From contig NC_087157.1 in assembly GCF_035594125.1 (NCBI RefSeq), positions 7,011,001 to 7,075,000 of the forward strand: a DNA stretch of 64,000 nt, given 5' to 3'. This stretch comes from Scylla paramamosain. Taxonomy: Eukaryota > Arthropoda > Malacostraca > Decapoda > Portunidae. The notes beneath the pieces are model-generated. The model searched no databases, was not told the DNA's origin, and worked only from the letters and a program-made list of their open reading frames with translations. The translations under genes and the position numbers were made by a program. Of this stretch, positions 37,240 to 48,841 are shown piece by piece. Within the stretch, counting starts at the first letter, position 1. Every line of letters starts with the position of its first letter.

Positions 37240-37975
37240 ACTAATTTCCACACTCATTTTCTAAAATGCATAGGGTATTCTGTTTTAATAATTTTCTCTC
37301 TGCATGCAGCCGCCGTGAGGGATGAGTAACAAGCCCTGCCCTACACATTCCTCCCACACATTTACTATTTCGGTAGCAGCATGCAGTTCAGCAGAAACCA
37401 ATATTGTACGCTAACATATCCCCAGGCATCCATTCCTCTCCTGTAATCCGTTCTTGCACATGAAAAGAGCAAAACATGGTGTAATACACTGCAGAGAATA
37501 GTATTTCCTTTCCCTTCCAACACACACCTTACCATCCGGGTGGGCTGTGAGGCGGCAGTGTATAGGAAGAGAGGTCAACCAGAACGACGCCTTAAATTAA
37601 TCAATGAATCAATTAGTCAAGGACGGGCACCACTTCCCTCTCCCTCCTTTAGCCTCCATGACGGTCTACCTCACCTTCACTGGCACCTTAAAATAAACTG
37701 CCTACCTGTAATACTTATGACAAAACCTTGAGTCCTGTCACCGTCATACATTAAGAAAACACAAGCAGGTACTCACACGTCAGTCTTATGCAGCCTCGTC
37801 GCGTGGTGCACCTGCTGCCTCGCTTACCTGGGAATAATAAAAGAGACTGTCAATACCTAAGATGCTCGTATCAATAGTACATGGAGGGTTTCTGTGGATA
37901 AGTAGTAATGGGGGAAGATGTAAGGTACGACACACAATGAAGACTTATGGATGTGAGTGATATACTGACGGCAAA
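37240..37975. other. unique stretch; weak minus-strand splice signals
   Basis: Ordinary composition with no recognised domain. On the minus strand near 37777-37830, a pyrimidine-rich acceptor-like stretch and two donor-like words flank a 51-nt interval. Confidence 0.25.
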
Positions 37976-37977
37976 GC

Positions 37978-38152
37978 TATTTTATTTATTTACTTATTTA
38001 TTTATTTATTTATTCATTTTTTTTTAGTATGTATTTGTGTGTCGGGGTTCGGGAGATCGACCCAGGTAAAAGTAAAAGATGAATAATTGAATGAATGAAT
38101 GAATGAATGAATGAATGAATAAATAAATAAATAAATAAATAAATAAATACAA
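37978..38152. repeat. inverted (TTTA)n ... (GAAT)n(AAAT)n structure
   Basis: (TTTA)n at about 37978-38014 and (GAAT)n(AAAT)n at about 38085-38150 are complementary in their A/T parts. Between them lies a segment with 'gggttcgggagatcgaccc'. The minus strand loosely resembles a tRNA-derived B box with one extra base. Confidence 0.75.
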
Positions 38153-38423
38153 AGAAAAACGAAAAATAAAAACAAAAATTGAATAAATAATGGCTGCTCA
38201 CAATGCCTGCCCCAGAAAGAAACAGAAAGAAAGAGAAGTAGTATTAAACATTCTCTTCCATTTCACCAACATGTTTTCGTAAGATGGCAAAAGAACTGCC
38301 GTCGAAAAATAAGACACGTAATATGAACGTATCATGGTAACCTTTGTTTCAGTTTAATTCGCATTACCAGTTTTCCCATTCCAACTCTTCCTTTCCCTCA
38401 AACTAATAAATCTCTCTCAACAG

Positions 38424-38480
38424 GTGATGTTTACAAGACGTACCGGACACACTATCCTTAACGAAAAGCTTAAACGAAAG
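38424..38480 (+). CDS. weak candidate internal exon, 19 codons
   Basis: Unrecognised. A good acceptor precedes it: a T/C-rich stretch from about 38369, a branch-point-like 'actaataa' at 38402, and 'ctctctcaacag' ending at 38423. A possible donor, CGAAAG|GTATTT, follows at 38481. The interval is a multiple of three and open in the phase that reads MFTRRTGHTILNEKLKRK. The same frame stays open past the donor-like site (KVFLSVLGYVECGPC) into a (CA)n tract. The donor is weak and no neighbour exon is seen, so this could easily be chance. Confidence 0.2.
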
Positions 38481-38560
38481 GTATTTCTTTCCGTTCTTGG
38501 GTACGTAGAGTGTGGCCCGTGTTATATCCAGCAGCTACCTTTTATTAACGCCTGCGCGCG

Positions 38561-38564
<4 letters not shown>

Positions 38565-38612
<48 letters not shown>

Positions 38613-38620
38613 GACAGACA
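38565..38620. repeat. (CA)n with short (GACA)n
   Basis: CA tract to about 38609 followed by 'cagacagacagaca'. Confidence 0.95.
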
Positions 38621-38869
38621 TAGTTCGTACCCAAACACCAGTCCACACGGAGCACCACCTTCGTCTGTAGCGTCAGTACATAAGCAATCAATATACACCA
38701 GCAACAGTTTTACGTAGCATCTACCTTGCATGAACTCTGCGCAGCTGACATATATTTAAGTTTACGCTGCAACACTGTAGAAGAAAATTATTCCTACGCC
38801 TTGACAGAAAACGGTGACGAACGGTTAAGTAATGATAGACTCGTCCCTTCTTCGAGCGAGCACGCCCGC

Positions 38870-39001
<132 letters not shown>

Positions 39002-39019
39002 GGAAAGGCAGATAGAAAC

Positions 39020-39400
39020 AAAAGATAAATATATGGATAAATGGAAAGTTGTATAAGTGTATAGATAGATAAACTGATTAATAGACTGAGCGATCAATAC
39101 ATACATACATACATAGATAAATAGATAGATAGACGGATGGATCAATGTATAGATAGATATATAGATGAACAGGCAGACAGAAAAACAAATAAATATATGG
39201 ATATATAGAGAGAAAGAAATAGATAGATATATAGATGGATTAATATATAGAAAGATATAGATAGATATATAGATAGATAGAAATATATAGATGAAAAGAC
39301 AGAGAAAAATAGCCAAATTCATAGATATCTGGACAGATACAAAATCTGAGAGACTAACAAAGCAGACAGACAGACAGACAGACAGCCAAATGGTTAAATA
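39020..39400. repeat. degenerate (GATA)n/(ATAC)n/(GACA)n region
   Basis: Imperfect tetranucleotide words: 'atacatacatacata' near 39098, GATA variants through 39300, 'cagacagacagaca' near 39366. It is an old, decayed GATA-type array. Confidence 0.9.
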
Positions 39401-39557
39401 CAGCCATATCGTTAGACACAGATGGACAAATACTCGTATGACATATTACACTAAATAAATAAATAAAAAATACGAGAGCCACATAAACATTATCTAAGTG
39501 AGTTCAAACTACTGGAAGGCACATTTCCCTGATTGTCTCTCACCTGTCATTCCGATT

Positions 39558-39560
<3 letters not shown>

Positions 39561-39644
<84 letters not shown>
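39561..39644. repeat. (GA)n microsatellite
   Basis: Uninterrupted. Confidence 0.97.
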
Positions 39645-39646
<2 letters not shown>

Positions 39647-39927
39647 CTCGCAAGTTCTTATAAATACAGAAGCAGACAAATATTTGTTTTTTTTCACATT
39701 TTTACCTTGCATTCCCACAAAACCAAATGGAATACTTAATTGAGTCACACGCGAACATTCTTCAGCAGCTGATTTGTGTTCCTATTCCATTATTCCGAAC
39801 TGAAACCAGCGAGGGAGCGGAGTGGGACTTATTTGTTTTCATTATTTTTTTTAAGTGGGTCCTTTTGTTTGCATTTTTTTGCCCTTGGCCAGAGGTATTG
39901 CTGCATAAAAAGACACGCCTTGTTATT

Positions 39928-40129
<202 letters not shown>

Positions 40130-40326
40130 TGATTTCATTGTTCTTGTTGCGGTATCATGAACAAAATATACTTAACCTTCTTTCTTACTTCTTGATTTTT
40201 ACTTACTGCTGCTCAGGTCTCAGGTCTCGTGCCACACTGATATTACTACTGAAACTGACCTTGACCACACTCACCTCAAAAATACAGTGCAGTATAATTT
40301 CAGATTTAGAACAATGCAGTACCATG

Positions 40327-40329
<3 letters not shown>

Positions 40330-40384
<55 letters not shown>
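40330..40384. repeat. (GT)n microsatellite
   Basis: Pure GT. Confidence 0.96.
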
Positions 40385-40388
<4 letters not shown>

Positions 40389-40629
40389 CGCTAGGCTCCT
40401 GCTCATTTTCTATACATATTTCATGCTCCGTGAGGGGAGACAGATTAAAAAGGCCAGAGGGCTATTTATTAAATGTTTTTTCCCCAACGCAAATCCATGC
40501 CGCATGAAAATTGGCTTTGGTGGTGTGCCGGCGATATCATGAAATGTATACACGTTTAGCGCTGGGGAGGAAGTAAATAAATAAAAAAAAAAAGTCAATG
40601 TTTGCGTCAGTCAGCAAGCCCTGCGTTTG

Positions 40630-40734
<105 letters not shown>

Positions 40735-40990
40735 TTAGACAGACAGACACACAAACATAAAACAAACATACATAATATAAAGACAACCAGACAGATAAAC
40801 ATATACACAGAGAGAAAAAGGAAGAAAAAAAAGAACTGAGCCATAGGAACAAAAAGACAATTCCCAACGCACCACATAGGCCTATATAGTAGCATCGTCT
40901 ACTGGATATATGCCCCCTGAGAACTAGTGAAGAAAATTGAGGTCGTAGAAGGTAATATCCGGGACCAATTACTTATTTACGGAGGAAACA

Positions 40991-40992
<2 letters not shown>

Positions 40993-41080
<88 letters not shown>
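40993..41080. repeat. (GA)n microsatellite
   Basis: Uninterrupted. Confidence 0.97.
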
Positions 41081-41084
<4 letters not shown>

Positions 41085-41397
41085 CTACAGCCCCAAAGAA
41101 TAATGCAGACATGTTAACAGTGAAGACAGGTCGACAAGTTTTCCCGCTTCCCTCCGTCACCTCGCGTCACGTCCGCAGGGGAGAGATGCCGCCGCCTCGA
41201 CTAGACATGAGGGGGTTCAGAGAGGGAGGGAGGGTGAGCTGTAGGGAGAAAGGAAGTTTGGTCCGGATTTAACAAGTGGCGTGTGGAAGCTTTTTAGTTT
41301 GATGTTTGCATGTTTGGAGTAAGCTTCGCAAATATAAGTGTGAGAAAGTGATTTGTGGGATTGTGGTAGTGGAGGTGGGAAGACGACGAGAAGGGAG

Positions 41398-41530
41398 GAA
41401 GAGGAGGAGGAGGAGGAGGAGGAGGAGGAGGAGGAGGAGGAGGAGGAGGAGGAGGAGGAGGAAAAGAACAAGAAGAACACGAAGAAAAAGAAGAACAAGA
41501 ACAAGAAAACAACAGCAACAACAACAACAC
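41398..41530. repeat. (GGA)n then degenerate (GAA)n/(CAA)n
   Basis: Pure GGA at 41398-41461, then AAGAAC and CAACAA words. Confidence 0.95.
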
Positions 41531-41647
41531 AAACGATAGGAGAATAAGAAAGAAAAAAAAATATATGCTTGGAGGCACAAAGACACAAGATCCGAAGGTA
41601 TGAATCATAGGACATACTGAGACATCGAGACAAGGACATGACTCATA

Positions 41648-41680
41648 GGAGGAGGAAGAGGAAGAGGAAGAGGAGGTAGT
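41648..41680. repeat. short GGA/GAA tract
   Basis: Imperfect GGAAGA repeats. Confidence 0.85.
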
Positions 41681-41760
41681 AGTGCACTTGAAAAAAAAAA
41701 ATCGTGAATATTTACCTGGTCTCAATTTAATTTCCTGATTCAAAAGGTCGCTTAAAAAGA

Positions 41761-41774
41761 TCACACACACACAT

Positions 41775-41838
<64 letters not shown>
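41761..41838. repeat. (CA)n microsatellite
   Basis: One 'atgcgc' interruption near 41773. Confidence 0.96.
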
Positions 41839-41840
<2 letters not shown>

Positions 41841-41909
41841 GCATCTTATGTAATGAAAATGTTCTACTAAAAACATCCTGGCATTCGTATGTGTAGCCTA
41901 CTTGAACGT

Positions 41910-41944
41910 TTCCTCCTTCTCCTCCTCCTCCTCCTCCTCCTCCT
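41910..41944. repeat. (CTC)n microsatellite
   Basis: Short CTC. Confidence 0.92.
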
Positions 41945-42305
41945 TGTCGGCTTCTTAAGTACAATCCTACTTCTTTCAATGCCAGATCGTTTGGTCATCA
42001 CAAACACCGACGAAAGAAAAAAAAAATAAATAAAAAACAGATCAAATGTTTTTTTCTTTGTGTTCCTCTTCCTTCAACAAATCTTTAATCCTCTCCCTTC
42101 ACTTCCCCTTTACCTTCCCTCTCACCAATACGCTTTCACGATTCGCATTCCTTCCCACGTTCCACCCAAAATCCATGCCATTTCACTCCCTTTCCAACCA
42201 TCCACTTTACCACATCCCTCCTCTTCTACGTTCCTTCACCTCTCCCTACTGCGTCATCTCTTACCACAAACTCATCTGTATTTCCTCCTCCTCCTTCTCC
42301 TCTAG

Positions 42306-42516
42306 GTGATACACGTGTCATGGCTCAGTTTGCACGCATGACAGAACGCTTTGAGAATGCGCGTCTCTGTCTCCATTGCTCCCTTTGTTTGCGTTTGCTG
42401 GAGCTGTCTGATTGGAGCCATGCGTGCACCTGTCCTCATGCTACCTGTGGGGGCTTCCGCGAACGTGACCCGCAGCCTGGCGACGAGACATTCCGCTGCA
42501 CACAGGGAGGAATAGT
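42306..42516 (+). CDS. candidate internal exon encoding a Cys-rich segment
   Basis: Unrecognised. A long pyrimidine tract ends in 'ctcctctag' at 42305, a good acceptor. The interval ends at 42516 before GTGAGT, a consensus donor. The 211 nt between are open in one plus frame and close to GC balance, unlike the C/T-rich upstream DNA. The 70-residue product has eight cysteines, clustered as CLHCSLC and then CTCPHATCGG, with a last Cys at TFRC. A Cys-rich extracellular domain is possible, but I cannot assign a family. The minus strand is also open across the interval, so strand is not certain. Phase is 2 nt in and 2 nt out, and no matching exon is identified nearby. Confidence 0.35.
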
Positions 42517-42593
42517 GTGAGTGACCGGGAGTGTGTGGTGCGGAGATATGTACAGCGTTTTGAGCAAGCGGGAAATATGAAGCGGTTAGGGAT

Positions 42594-42595
<2 letters not shown>

Positions 42596-42633
<38 letters not shown>

Positions 42634-42641
42634 CTCTCTCT
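42596..42641. repeat. compound (CA)n(CT)n
   Basis: CA tract changing directly to a short CT tract. Confidence 0.95.
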
Positions 42642-42831
42642 CAACACCAGTAATCAAAACACCAAACACGTATAACACTCTGCAAAATGAGACAAAACTG
42701 AACAAAACGTAAGAATGTGTTAGCATGAAGAAAAAAGAGGAGAAATAATAGTGGTAAAATTTGTGATACCCTTCATACATCAAAAATCAATGTTCCAACT
42801 CCCTCCCTCTTACCTTTCTCGTTCTCACTCT

Positions 42832-42835
<4 letters not shown>

Positions 42836-42903
<68 letters not shown>
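42836..42903. repeat. (CT)n microsatellite
   Basis: Pure CT within C-rich flanks. Confidence 0.96.
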
Positions 42904-42999
42904 CCTCCAACTTAAGAGTCCTACAGCCAATATTTTCCTTCTGGTTTTCCAATTTTCTGAAGAGAGTGAGCGCTATTCTCCAGTGAGGTAAGGAGGACT

Positions 43000-43080
43000 A
43001 GGAGGAGGAGGAGGAGGAGGAGGAGGAGGAGGAGGAGGAGGAAGGAGGAGGAGGAGGAAGAGGAGGAGGAGAGAAAAGAG
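43000..43080. repeat. (GGA)n microsatellite, interrupted
   Basis: GGA with GAA and AAG breaks. Confidence 0.93.
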
Positions 43081-43332
43081 AAAGAGAAGAAAGACAAAAT
43101 AAACACTGAAGGGTCTCTCAAAATAAAGCTTAAGGGGAGAAAACTTTGGAAAGGGGAGGGGAAGGGGAGAAAAATACACGTACTTTTACCATATTTTCCC
43201 AGATTCCGCATCACATTACAAAATACAAATGGAGGGGAGACAGGAGGCGCGTAAGCTTACATATAGCTGCTGTCATCAAAGCCGCTCTACTGTACGCCTT
43301 CTTTGATTTGTCATGCCGAAACATCACTCACC

Positions 43333-43338
<6 letters not shown>

Positions 43339-43406
<68 letters not shown>
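43339..43406. repeat. (CT)n microsatellite
   Basis: Uninterrupted. Confidence 0.97.
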
Positions 43407-43408
<2 letters not shown>

Positions 43409-44149
43409 GAAAACGCAAAAAGAAACACTCACACATGTCTAAACCAGGTAAAACACAAGGTAATAACAAAAGGAGGTAATTTTTCACTCCTGTCGAGACT
43501 TGAAACCTGGCTTGGGATATTTACTGCACGGCTGCTCTCTTGACGTTTGTGAAATCGAGCTCGGAAATAAAAGACAAGCTTAGAGAGGAAGAAAAATTGC
43601 AGCGCAGGTAAGAATATACAGAACTCTCCTGCACCTGCTCGCGTCACGCACCTGCAGGATACCTTGTGGCTAGAAAATAAGAGAAAACAGATGCTGGTAA
43701 ATCGCTGGTGGTATTGGGGTGTCTTTCTTCTTATCCTAACCAGCCAAGAACAATCGAAAAACTATACTGCCATCAACACCACTATTACCACCACCACCGC
43801 CACTACCTCCACCTCCTCCACCTCCACCTCCTCAGCCGTCACCATCATCACCAAAGACTCAAGTGTTCTTTCCGCCTTTCCAGCGCCATTCTCATTATCA
43901 TTACCGTCCATCCAATCTTCATCAGGCTTTCTTTGAGTCCACGTCCGCCTCCATGACGATCCCCACACGAAAACGGCCAGCGGGGATGAGGCAGATGGCG
44001 GCGATGATGCTGTTTTATTTTCCTGAGCTTTTTTTTTTTTTTTTTTTTTTACAATTTTGGTTCGTGTCTTTAAAGAATTTAAAATTGATCTACGTGGTTT
44101 GAGGAACTGGTGATGAAATGGCTATCTATAGGTAATACCGATATTGGCC

Positions 44150-44184
44150 CTGCTACTACTACTACTACTACTACTACTGCTACT
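44150..44184. repeat. (TAC)n array, 5' of the LINE insertion
   Basis: Trinucleotide tract interrupted once by TGC; it ends where the LINE fragment begins. Confidence 0.93.
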
Positions 44185-44545
44185 AACTGTACTAATTTCA
44201 ATATATTCAAAAGTAAACTTAAAAAACATTTTCATAAATTGCAAAGTCTATCAATTAATGCACAATAATGTCAAATGCAGTTCTTTTTTTATGGAAAGGT
44301 GTGATTATTAATGTCATGATTGTCTGTAGGATGTAAGTTTTTGTCTTAAATTGTTTGTAATATAATTATTAATCTTAATTTATTACCTATTGCCGTCATG
44401 GAAACATGTATTACTGTAATTAATCTATGTCATGTCTGCTTAAGAGCTTAGCTCAGCAGACTAATGCCTCAACAATACCTGTACATAACTGTTCATTGTA
44501 TATACTGGTGATATGGCAATAAACTAAACTAAACTAAACTAAACT
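44185..44545 (+). mobile_element. 5'-truncated non-LTR retrotransposon 3' end inside a (TAC)n array
   Basis: From 44185 a frame of 27 codons reads NIFKSKLKKHF and then a stop at 44266-44268. That matches the FK-x-K-L-type end of many LINE ORF2 proteins. About 250 bp of AT-rich 3' UTR follow, then AATAAA at about 44518 and a pentanucleotide tail (AAACT)n ending near 44545. Short tandem tails of this kind are typical of non-LTR elements. (TAC)n lies on both sides. It is far too short for function. The ORF2 assignment rests on few residues; the polyadenylation signal plus tail is the stronger evidence. Confidence 0.65.
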
Positions 44546-44750
44546 GTTACTACTACTACTGTTACTACTACTACTACTACTACTATCAGTATTTCTTTTG
44601 TGCAACGTTTGTTTGTTTACAGGAAATAAAACTGATGTATATGATTTGAAAATTTGATGAAATGACTAACTATACTTACTACTACTGTTACTACTACTAC
44701 TACTACTATTAATGCTGCTGCTACTATTACTGTTATTGAAGCTGCAGAAC
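44546..44750. repeat. (TAC)n array 3' of the LINE, with repeated spacer
   Basis: (TAC)n at about 44546-44585, a spacer, and more TAC/ATT/TGC units at about 44680-44735. The spacer ('aaaactgatgtatatgattt...gatgaaatgact') matches 'aaaattgatctacgtggttt...gatgaaatggct' at 44081, so spacer plus array is itself duplicated. Confidence 0.8.
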
Positions 44751-44769
44751 CTGTCAACACAAATGACTG

Positions 44770-45115
44770 CCGCATCATCAGCAACAGCAGCAACAGCGAC
44801 GGTGGTGGTGGTGGTGGTGGTAGCAGTCGTCTTCACCGTTCTAAGAGGAGTAATGGTCGCCTAAGAGGATTAGAAAATATATCATCCCGTTCAGAGGATT
44901 ACACGGATATACTGAGAAATTAAGCCGCAGCTGTCCTTCCGGGTGTTGTTGTTGCTCTTGTTGCCGTTGCTGTGGCGGAGGTGATGGTGATGGAGGCAGG
45001 AACAGCGTTGGTGGTGTGACAGTGACGGTGGTGGTGTTGGTATAAATGGTGGTGGTGGTGTTACTATTGATGGTGGTGATGGTGGTGGTGGTTGTTGTGA
45101 TGCCGGTGGTGGTAA
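44770..45115. repeat. degenerate (GTG)n/(GTT)n region
   Basis: GGT run near 44801-44822 and scattered GGTGGT and GTTGTT words to 45115. Confidence 0.85.
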
Positions 45116-45119
45116 ATGT

Positions 45120-45460
45120 AGTGAAACGAGAAAGTTAAGCATCTCGGTTCACATCACTATTCTATCAACGAAGCTTGTGAGTCCAAAACAAAACAAGTAT
45201 CGGAAAAAAAAAAACAGCAAGCCATCAGTGTTGACCGTGTGAGAGCAACACAAATACACCACTAACCCGTTTAGCAACACAGGCTACCGGAGTGCTGACA
45301 ACAACAAGCCGCTGAATAACCGTATTACACGCCATCATTGTGTTGCAGGACAGAATCTTCTCGAGTATCAGATCATTAATTCTATGAAAGGAATGGTATT
45401 AGGAAGATCTGAGAAAAAAGAGATAATCGTTTTATATTTTCCATTCATTTACTTTCACAT
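45120..45460. other. unique stretch, no recognised gene
   Basis: An acceptor-like 'cattgtgttgcag' occurs near 45350 and a donor-like GTGAGT near 45176, in an order that does not bracket an exon. Nothing else is seen. Confidence 0.3.
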
Positions 45461-45465
45461 TTTCC

Positions 45466-45511
45466 GTCTGTCTGTCTGTCTGTCTGTCTGTCTGTGTCTG
45501 CTTCCCCCTCA

Positions 45512-45542
<31 letters not shown>
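45466..45542. repeat. (TCTG)n then (CT)n
   Basis: TCTG tetranucleotide run at about 45469-45497 and a CT tract at about 45511-45541. Confidence 0.94.
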
Positions 45543-46096
45543 GGAGTTGCATTTCACCTTTTTTTCTTAATATCAGAAGCTTCTCCTTAGCAATTTATCG
45601 CCGTCAGCTGCCAGAATGAGCACTAACTCCCCCTCCCAACCCCCCAGCGCCAATAAGGCACGTCGCGACGAACAAACATTGCCGTGTGTCAAGGAATGTC
45701 AGGAGATAAATTTACCGTTCCTGTCTCTTCCTTGAAAGCGGCCTTGTGAAATGTTGTATACTGGACTTCTCTTCATTTACACCCGTGTTTTCTGCAGCGA
45801 GATCTGTTATGAGTCTTTGTGCATGTGATGGTGAAAGTATTGCTATGCTGAGTATAGTTTTGTCTCGGGGAACATAGACATTGGGCCACAAAAAGAACGA
45901 TAAAAAGGCTAGATGAGGTGCCAGTCCCTAAAGAAAGATCAAAAGAAGTGATTGTGGTATGTGTTCGTGTGTGTGAGACAGATAGTTATGCTGTGTAGTG
46001 GCGGTGGCTGACTTAAGGTGGTGAGCGTGGGAGTGGCAATGGGCGGGCACTCAGTGTGATTGGGGCGGTAATGAGACAGTGTGGAGCGCCAGGAGT

Positions 46097-46125
46097 GGTG
46101 GTGGTGGTGGCGGCGGCGGCAGTGA
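46097..46125. repeat. (GTG)n(GCG)n short tract
   Basis: GTG changing to GCG. Confidence 0.88.
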
Positions 46126-46216
46126 AGGATCTCGAGGGGAAGGAATTCTTGGGTGAAAAATACATCAGCCACTTCTTTTCCAATGGCACGTGAAGATTCC
46201 GGCCAATGCACACACA

Positions 46217-46223
46217 AGCGCAT

Positions 46224-46290
<67 letters not shown>
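46217..46290. repeat. (CA)n microsatellite, interrupted
   Basis: CA tract with AAAC breaks. Confidence 0.95.
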
Positions 46291-46295
<5 letters not shown>

Positions 46296-46481
46296 ATGCA
46301 CACACACGTTCCCACTTTCTTTGTATCATTTTGTTATTACGTTCTCATGATGAATAGAATATAAAGTAAGAAAAATTAATATGTACCGTCAGAGAGTGTA
46401 ATATAAAAGTAGATTATTAACTGATCACTTAATAGGATCTCGAATACTGGGACGATGGTTCACTTCACAGATTATTGAATG

Positions 46482-46485
<4 letters not shown>

Positions 46486-46543
<58 letters not shown>
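46486..46543. repeat. (GA)n microsatellite
   Basis: Pure GA. Confidence 0.96.
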
Positions 46544-46545
<2 letters not shown>

Positions 46546-46738
46546 CACCAGAGAATAAAGAAGAAAATATTAATAATTCCGTATGTAGATGTTAATTATT
46601 AGCAAAGAATAATTTATGGCAATATTTGCTTATCATTAATGAGTGCTGATGTAACGTGAATTATTGCCAGTGCCCTGAAGGAGGGGAAGGGGCGCCGCTG
46701 TCACTGACACTACCATGATTCACCGCCTTAAATACTGT

Positions 46739-46797
46739 AGGAGGAGGAGGAGGAGGAGGAGGAGGAGGAGGAGGAGGAGGAGGAGGAGGAAGAGGAG
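46739..46797. repeat. (GGA)n microsatellite
   Basis: GGA with one GAA near the end. Confidence 0.96.
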
Positions 46798-47266
46798 CTA
46801 GGACCCCCTACACTCATACATCCACCCTCGGCAATGTGTCAGTGTCCAGGGCGGAGGTTCTTGGACTCTCTGTCTTGCCAAGTCCCCGTCTGTCTCCTTA
46901 AACGATTTTCCAACTCACTACTAAACAATTTATCCTTTGGGAAACATAGCGGAATGACTCTGCAAGCATGGCCGACAAAGCGGAAAAAGAAAAAAAAAAA
47001 AAAACTGTCCCTGCGTGAGAAAGGAATGTGAAGGTCTTGAGGGACGGTCCCACGTGAACCCATCTTGGAAAATCGATGGCAAAAGAATTCCTTCCTATCT
47101 CCGCCGAACGATTTAAAATTTAAGAGGGTTATTATTGAGAGGGAAAAAGGGGGAAATTGGTGTTTTAGAGAGATTTAAATCAAGGAAGCGTAATGAAAAA
47201 TTTAAATGGAAGGCTTTTTTTTCTCTCGCTTGCTCTTCCCATCCTATTTCAATTTCATTCATCGCT

Positions 47267-47401
<135 letters not shown>

Positions 47402-47627
47402 CGTAACGGTGACTGAAGTTATAATAAGACAAGATCAAAAGTCTACCATCGTTTTTGGATGTGACGGTGACGCTGCAAAGAACTAAGCGAAAACTCCACC
47501 AGTCTGTTCTTTACGACTTCAAAACATCCTCGCTACTGGTAAACACGGATATATGGGCGTGCCTGGTTGGGAGGGAAGATATTTCGTAACACGCCATTGA
47601 AGTTTGGGGTTGCACTTGAGACTTTCA

Positions 47628-47655
47628 AGGTGGTGGTGGTGGTGGTGGTGGTGAT
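47628..47655. repeat. (GGT)n microsatellite
   Basis: Short GGT tract. Confidence 0.94.
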
Positions 47656-47776
47656 GGTGTTACCTGCCTCGCCTCTTCAAACTTTCGGGTTGCGTCTACA
47701 CTTTAACTTTCCGACTCACTTTTGTTCGTGTTTCTTTACTCTGCCTATCGTATCCTCTTTATTGTCCCTCCCCTCC

Positions 47777-47778
<2 letters not shown>

Positions 47779-47848
<70 letters not shown>
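47779..47848. repeat. (CT)n microsatellite
   Basis: Uninterrupted. Confidence 0.97.
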
Positions 47849-47851
<3 letters not shown>

Positions 47852-48092
47852 ACTAGCTAAGAATCCTAATCCGTCATGGTTCTCAGTAATCATTAAACAA
47901 GATTCCAAACAATCGCCATAATTTCTCATTCATCAGCGGGTTACATACGATCACATAATGATCAAATAATCATCGCATTACGGCTCATTATCTCCCGAAA
48001 TTAGCAGATTAGGGTCGAGTCGAGTGGAGGGAGGACCAGAATTATGAATAGACAAACTGTGGAAGACCGAGGACCAGGATTTCAAGAGCGTA

Positions 48093-48440
48093 GAGTACTC
48101 CAACCAGAACCCACCGCCAAAGAACTAATGTTTTTACCAGACGGAGAGAGAGAGACGGGGAAAGCTCGCTAGGGACGTATCGGCACCGCCCGTGAAGAAC
48201 CAGCAGCACAAACAGGAGGGATTTGTTGACGTAGCCGCTGTCCTGAGTCGTCGGCGGAGGCAGTGCAGGCGGTATCAGAGACGGTATAAAGGTTATGCCA
48301 GGACAAAAGTGCCCCTACTGACGGTCTCTAAAGGGGACGGTACAAAGGGAGGGAAGGCGAGGGTAAAAGCTCACACGGTTTTGGAGTGGCAAAGACGTCC
48401 ATATGGCGCTGTTGTGATGCACGGAGGCTTCAGTGGTGGA
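48093..48440 (+). CDS. weak candidate exon, Arg/Lys-rich, ending at a strong donor
   Basis: One plus frame is open from about 48093 to 48440, where GGTGGATG|GTAAGT gives a consensus splice donor. The product is basic (LSRRRRQCRRYQRRYKG, later VLEWQRRPYGAVVMHGGF) and not a simple repeat. I recognise no domain. No ATG lies near the 5' end and no good acceptor lies upstream; 'tttttaccag' ending near 48140 is the best. It could be the 3' part of a first exon with 5' UTR, or chance. Confidence 0.22.
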
Positions 48441-48756
48441 TGGTAAGTAGGTTTGAGCTTGGTAGCATATGCGCTCAAAAGTTTATGTAGCCTGACAGGA
48501 ACGTGGCGTAAAAGTCAGTGGTTGTAAAGGACTTTGAAGATATTAAATGAGATGGATATTTTCCTCTTTTTCTCTCTCTCTCTTCTAAACAAGTCACGAG
48601 GAGCAGCACAAACTTTGGCGATGAAACAAAAGTCCGCGAATAAAACTCCCAACTAATTTACTGAGTCCCAACAGTTAACTTTCCTTTAATAGAATGATTA
48701 AGGAATTAAAATGTATAAGTGGTTTCCCGTAAGATGTAGTACTAGATGATATTTCT

Positions 48757-48771
48757 GTCTCTGTCTCTCTC

Positions 48772-48841
<70 letters not shown>

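Noticed and set aside
43499..43605. Open 35-codon plus frame (AALLTFVKSSSEIKDKLREE) ending at GCGCAG|GTAAGA
   Set aside because: Good donor and plausible residues, but a TGA lies just upstream and no acceptor fits inside the open part; too short to support alone.
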